Assembly: GCA_024305405.1 (NCBI GenBank)
Contig: JAKNDB010000087.1
Location: forward strand, 6,326,501 to 6,390,500
From: Dirofilaria immitis
Lineage: Eukaryota > Nematoda > Chromadorea > Rhabditida > Onchocercidae
Length of the DNA: 64,000 nucleotides
Reading direction: 5' to 3'
The notes beneath the pieces are model-generated. The model was not told where the DNA came from. It worked only from the letters and a program-made list of their open reading frames with translations, and made no database searches. Numbering within the stretch: the first letter of the stretch is position 1; the number at the start of each line of letters is the position of its first letter. Made by a program: the position numbers and the translations under genes. This document shows positions 60,675-64,000 of this stretch, one piece after another.

Positions 60675-62136
60675 AAATACCTTCAGAAAATGAGCAAGAG
60701 ATGAGTTCCTCAATCATTCACCTTGTCTGTAAGATGATTGTTTAGAGGGATGAAAATAGTACTAAGAAGAAAAAAGAGCGATTAAAATGATTTTTTCAAT
60801 GCCTTCTCTTTATATTTTCACTTTGCATGGAATAAAATGATTCAAACACTATGATTAACATCAGCCATGGCTATTCAAAGGTTAATGGAACAGAACGAAA
60901 AAAAAAATGAAATTAGGAAGGATGTAATTATGCAACTATCTTGCAAATAGTCAAAGCATATATATATATGCAACGATATACAATGCCTGAGTATTCCAAC
61001 TTAACTAGTGCTATAGCTCTTCTAGTGCTGGAAGGTTTGCACTCCTTGAAAAACAATATTTTATACTTCATAACTTCGAGGAATTTTGCGAGGACTTCTA
61101 TACCTTAACGGTATATCCCATAATTTCGAAAATTTTGGACTAAAAATAGACCTAATCTCATAAGCAGAAAACTTTTTGACTATCATGTTAAATCTAATTT
61201 TTGTTATATATACAACGAATCACCCCCAACTTTGCTGCCCAACGGATGTAAACATAAGAAATCTCATGAAGATGAAATTGACATAAATTTCAGAGAGAAA
61301 TATACGAAAAGATGACTGAAGCTCTAAAACTATGATGCCTATCAACAAGAAACTGCATTTTGCTAAAAATAAATAATAGCTATCTCATCTGGTTTGAAAT
61401 TCCTTGGCCACCAGTTGATGTCAACCCTTTTGATTCGCTCGCCAGAATCTGGATAATCCAGTCGATAATCGAGATATATGACAAATTAAGTTTGTTGAGG
61501 AAGATTTCAATCAATTTATTCCATCCTTAAAACTTTAGCTCCTTTTTCAAAATTAGCGAAGTAACCATCCATAGACTGATGAATTGAAACTATTCGAAAC
61601 ATGTATCCTATATTCTCTGTTCACTAATCAAAAAGAATCTGTCCTCCACCTGCCAAATAAAATCAATCCACAAAGTCAGCTGAACAACCACTACAGACCG
61701 CTACAAGCTATCCAGTCAGTTGAACGTTTTCAGTCCTTGGGCACTATTTGCAGCTCGTTATGCAACCGCAACGTCCTTGCATTCAACTTTGCTAGTTTGC
61801 AGCAAACCTTTATCATGCTTTGATTGATCGATTTTTAACTGTTTGAGAATCGATTGGTAGCAATCCAAAAACTCATTATTTAGTTTCCTAGAAGGATTAA
61901 TCTTGAAAGAACGAAGATTTTTCAATAATTTTCTTAAACTGTTTCGTTGATTGGCCTGTCAATCATCTGAATGGTTGGAACAATAGTGAATGACAAAAAC
62001 GACATACACACTGATTAAAACATATATTACTGTAATAAAATTCATAAGTAGTAACAATATGATGAAATTTTTCTCCTTCGTCTATCTTGTTCTAATCTTC
62101 CATTAAAGACAAATCATACAGTTATAAAACATAATA
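60675..62136. other. Intergenic between convergent genes, no gene seen
   Basis: Contains the AATAAA at 60831 for the plus-strand gene and a (TA)n tract near 60960. No supportable exon. A 79-codon plus-strand open frame at 61584 has no support. Confidence 0.5.
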
Positions 62137-63793
62137 TTATTGATTTTCATTATTTGATTGAAGGGCATCGGTGATCATTTGCGATATTTGATTTGTCAGC
62201 TCTTCATTTTTGAGTCTTGCCTGCGTACTCATTGTTCTGGATATATTATCTTCTTGGGGAATGAAATATCGTCTAGAATATTTAAAACAGGATAAAGCTT
62301 GTCGAAACATGAAATATTGTTAAATGAAAAATGAAGAGTATAGATGATTGCTGATTAGAAGAATCATATTGAAATGTTTAGCGAAAATTTTTTTCGAAAA
62401 AAAGAGAAGAAAAAATAGTCGATAAGCGCTCATTTCCTCAGCGAAATGAATTGTGGAGTTTATTTTTTCATTTTTTTTTTTTTAAAAAGACAAGTCGTAA
62501 AATTTGTTTCACTGAAATATGCATTTATTGATTGTTTTTGTTTGTTTTCAAACAAAATATCACGCACTCACAGCAAAAATTCTCGCCAAAGGATTTCTAG
62601 ATTTCAAAAATTCATATTTAGTCAAAACTTTATTATCTGTTCTACTTGATTTTCGAGCAATATGATTCTTCTAAACAGGTTTTTTAATAATTAGAATAAC
62701 CAGGATACCTGGCAATACCATTTAAGATAGCTATATGCCAGTCTCCGCCAGTCTGATAAGCTTCGTGAAGAACTCGGACTACACTCGTGAAGGGAAGAAA
62801 ATGGAAGTTGTAGAGTCTGGAAAGTTATTAGAACTTATAAGTTCTGAATTTTACAATTACATAACTAAGACAAAAAGAGATACTTTCTTGCGTGCTTTCA
62901 CTGTCGCACTATCAGAAATACTTCCAAAAAAATAATGTCTGCTTAGACTTAAAACTAAATTCATTAAAAGAACTAATTAAAATAATATACTTAAAATGCT
63001 CATTAAATGGTATACGTGCTGTACGACAACCACGTTTTCGAGCAGCACCAAGAGGTAACCGATTATCACGTCCCAAACATATTACATAAACCTTGTCATT
63101 CAATGGAGTTCGTATGACTTGTTGAGACCACCTGGCAATAATTTATCGTTACAATGTATGCAAGCAACAAATATGGATCATTGCTGTTTATTGAAAATTT
63201 TCACTCATGAATAGAAAAATTGAGCAAAAATACAAAAATTAAACATGATTTGCTTACTTGGCAACATAAATAATATCGTCTTTGTTATACAAATCAATTA
63301 CATCTTCGTCCGTAAATAATGGCAAAATTGTTTGGTGAGCATATTGTGTTTTGAGAATCCTGAGAGTCTTTTGATCATTTAAAATTACAGAAATCAATTT
63401 GATCTTTTGTAAAATTGTAAAAATTTACTTCGTGACGGCCTTACAATTCGGATTGTTTTCGTCGTAATTGACAATCGACAAATCAAATGGTTCTCGACGC
63501 CGAAAATTTTCCTGATATCAGTAACAAACATACTTGAACAATATCAATTTTGAAAAATTATTTTCAATTAAAGCTCGTATTCATGTTTTGTAGAAATTTG
63601 AAACGTATTATTTGAAAGAACTACTATTCAAAGAGCTTTTATATTATATTACTCAGAAAGTTCACTTGTATGATATATTCCAATTGCGTAGCAAGACGAG
63701 ATGAAAAGTCATCGAATTTTTGGCGATAAACTGACAATCCAGAATAATTCGTGGTTTTTCGCTGAGTCGTAATGTTCTCCACATTGCTGCTCC
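62137..63793 (-). CDS. Unrecognised multi-exon protein, 5' end uncertain
   Basis: Six exons join in perfect phase: about 63793-63666, 63511-63429, 63359-63258, 63131-62991, 62816-62709 and 62272-62137, ending in TAA. They give about 230 residues. The middle contains ILPLFTDEDVIDLYNKDDII and then YVAK. That spacing of a short beta strand, Asp-rich turn and DDxIYVA strand recalls the second half of doublecortin-type ubiquitin-like folds, but only weakly. It is followed by NDKVYVICLGRDN, a basic segment (GAARKRGCRTAR) and VVRVLHEAYQTGGDWHIA. The C-terminal exon is polar and helical (RLKNEELTNQISQMITDAL). No signal peptide or membrane segment is seen. An upstream in-frame ATG lies at 63917, but a TAA intervenes, so the first exon may lie farther up or beyond the window. 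All five junctions and the open frame argue that it is a live gene. Function unknown. Confidence 0.65.
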
Positions 63794-64000
63794 CTCGATA
63801 TGTTTAATCCCTATATTGATAGAGACAACAAAGGAAGTTGAATGTAACTAATTGAAGTTCCTTTTGGTAAAAACTCGGCAAAATATCAAAATATGTAATC
63901 TTATTAACACAAGTCATGTTTACTGAAGATACAGCAAAACCTTCCAAACTAAATTTTTATAGCAATTTCTTGGTGAAATTAATGCGACTATTTTAATGGG
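63794..64000. other. Window edge, possible 5' region of the preceding minus-strand gene
   Basis: Nothing firmly supportable. A minus-strand ATG at 63917 follows a CTTCAG and opens a frame of about 34 codons, in register with the next exon but closed by TAA. Confidence 0.3.

Overview
This is an AT-rich (roughly 70 percent) eukaryotic window. It looks nematode: 3' splice sites are of the TTTTCAG type, introns are AT-rich and 40 bp to 5 kb long, and a TTTCAG acceptor sits 18 bp before the KDM4 start codon, as expected for a spliced-leader site. Intron size and base composition would suit a spirurid or filarial-type genome, but I cannot name the species. No bacterial operon, CRISPR array or intact transposon is visible.

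Layout. (1) 1-4520, minus: 3' part of a FAM89/LURAP1-like leucine-repeat adaptor gene that runs off the left edge. Its 3.7 kb intron holds a GA microsatellite and a tandem array of about 40 bp units capped by a perfect inverted repeat. (2) 4521-19992: a 15 kb stretch with no gene I can support. (3) 19993-22021, minus: an intact five-exon aldo-keto reductase, divergent from (4) 23494-44247, plus: a giant gene of about 35 exons for a coiled-coil protein of about 2285 residues. A two-exon BRI3-family gene (29114-29713) is nested antisense in its largest intron. (5) 45040-46287: a degenerate gene-like stretch with a tRNA-like fragment inside. (6) 47566-48375, minus: a small multi-pass membrane protein. 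(7) 51854-59610, minus: a complete 17-exon KDM4/JMJD2 histone lysine demethylase (JmjN, JmjC, PHD plus extended PHD, tandem Tudor), with a likely small gene starting divergently 208 bp away (59819-60674). (8) 62137-63793, minus: a multi-exon gene I do not recognise.

The genes do not form a pathway; they are independent housekeeping, signalling and chromatin genes. The most striking signal cuts across them. At least 11 coding A-tracts, in the KDM4, coiled-coil and FAM89-like genes, are exactly one A too short to keep the reading frame. The best-tested site lies between conserved KDM4 active-site residues, where adding one base restores exact family spacing. The AKR and BRI3-like genes show no break. 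The simplest reading is homopolymer under-calling in the assembly; slippage-type recoding is the interesting alternative.
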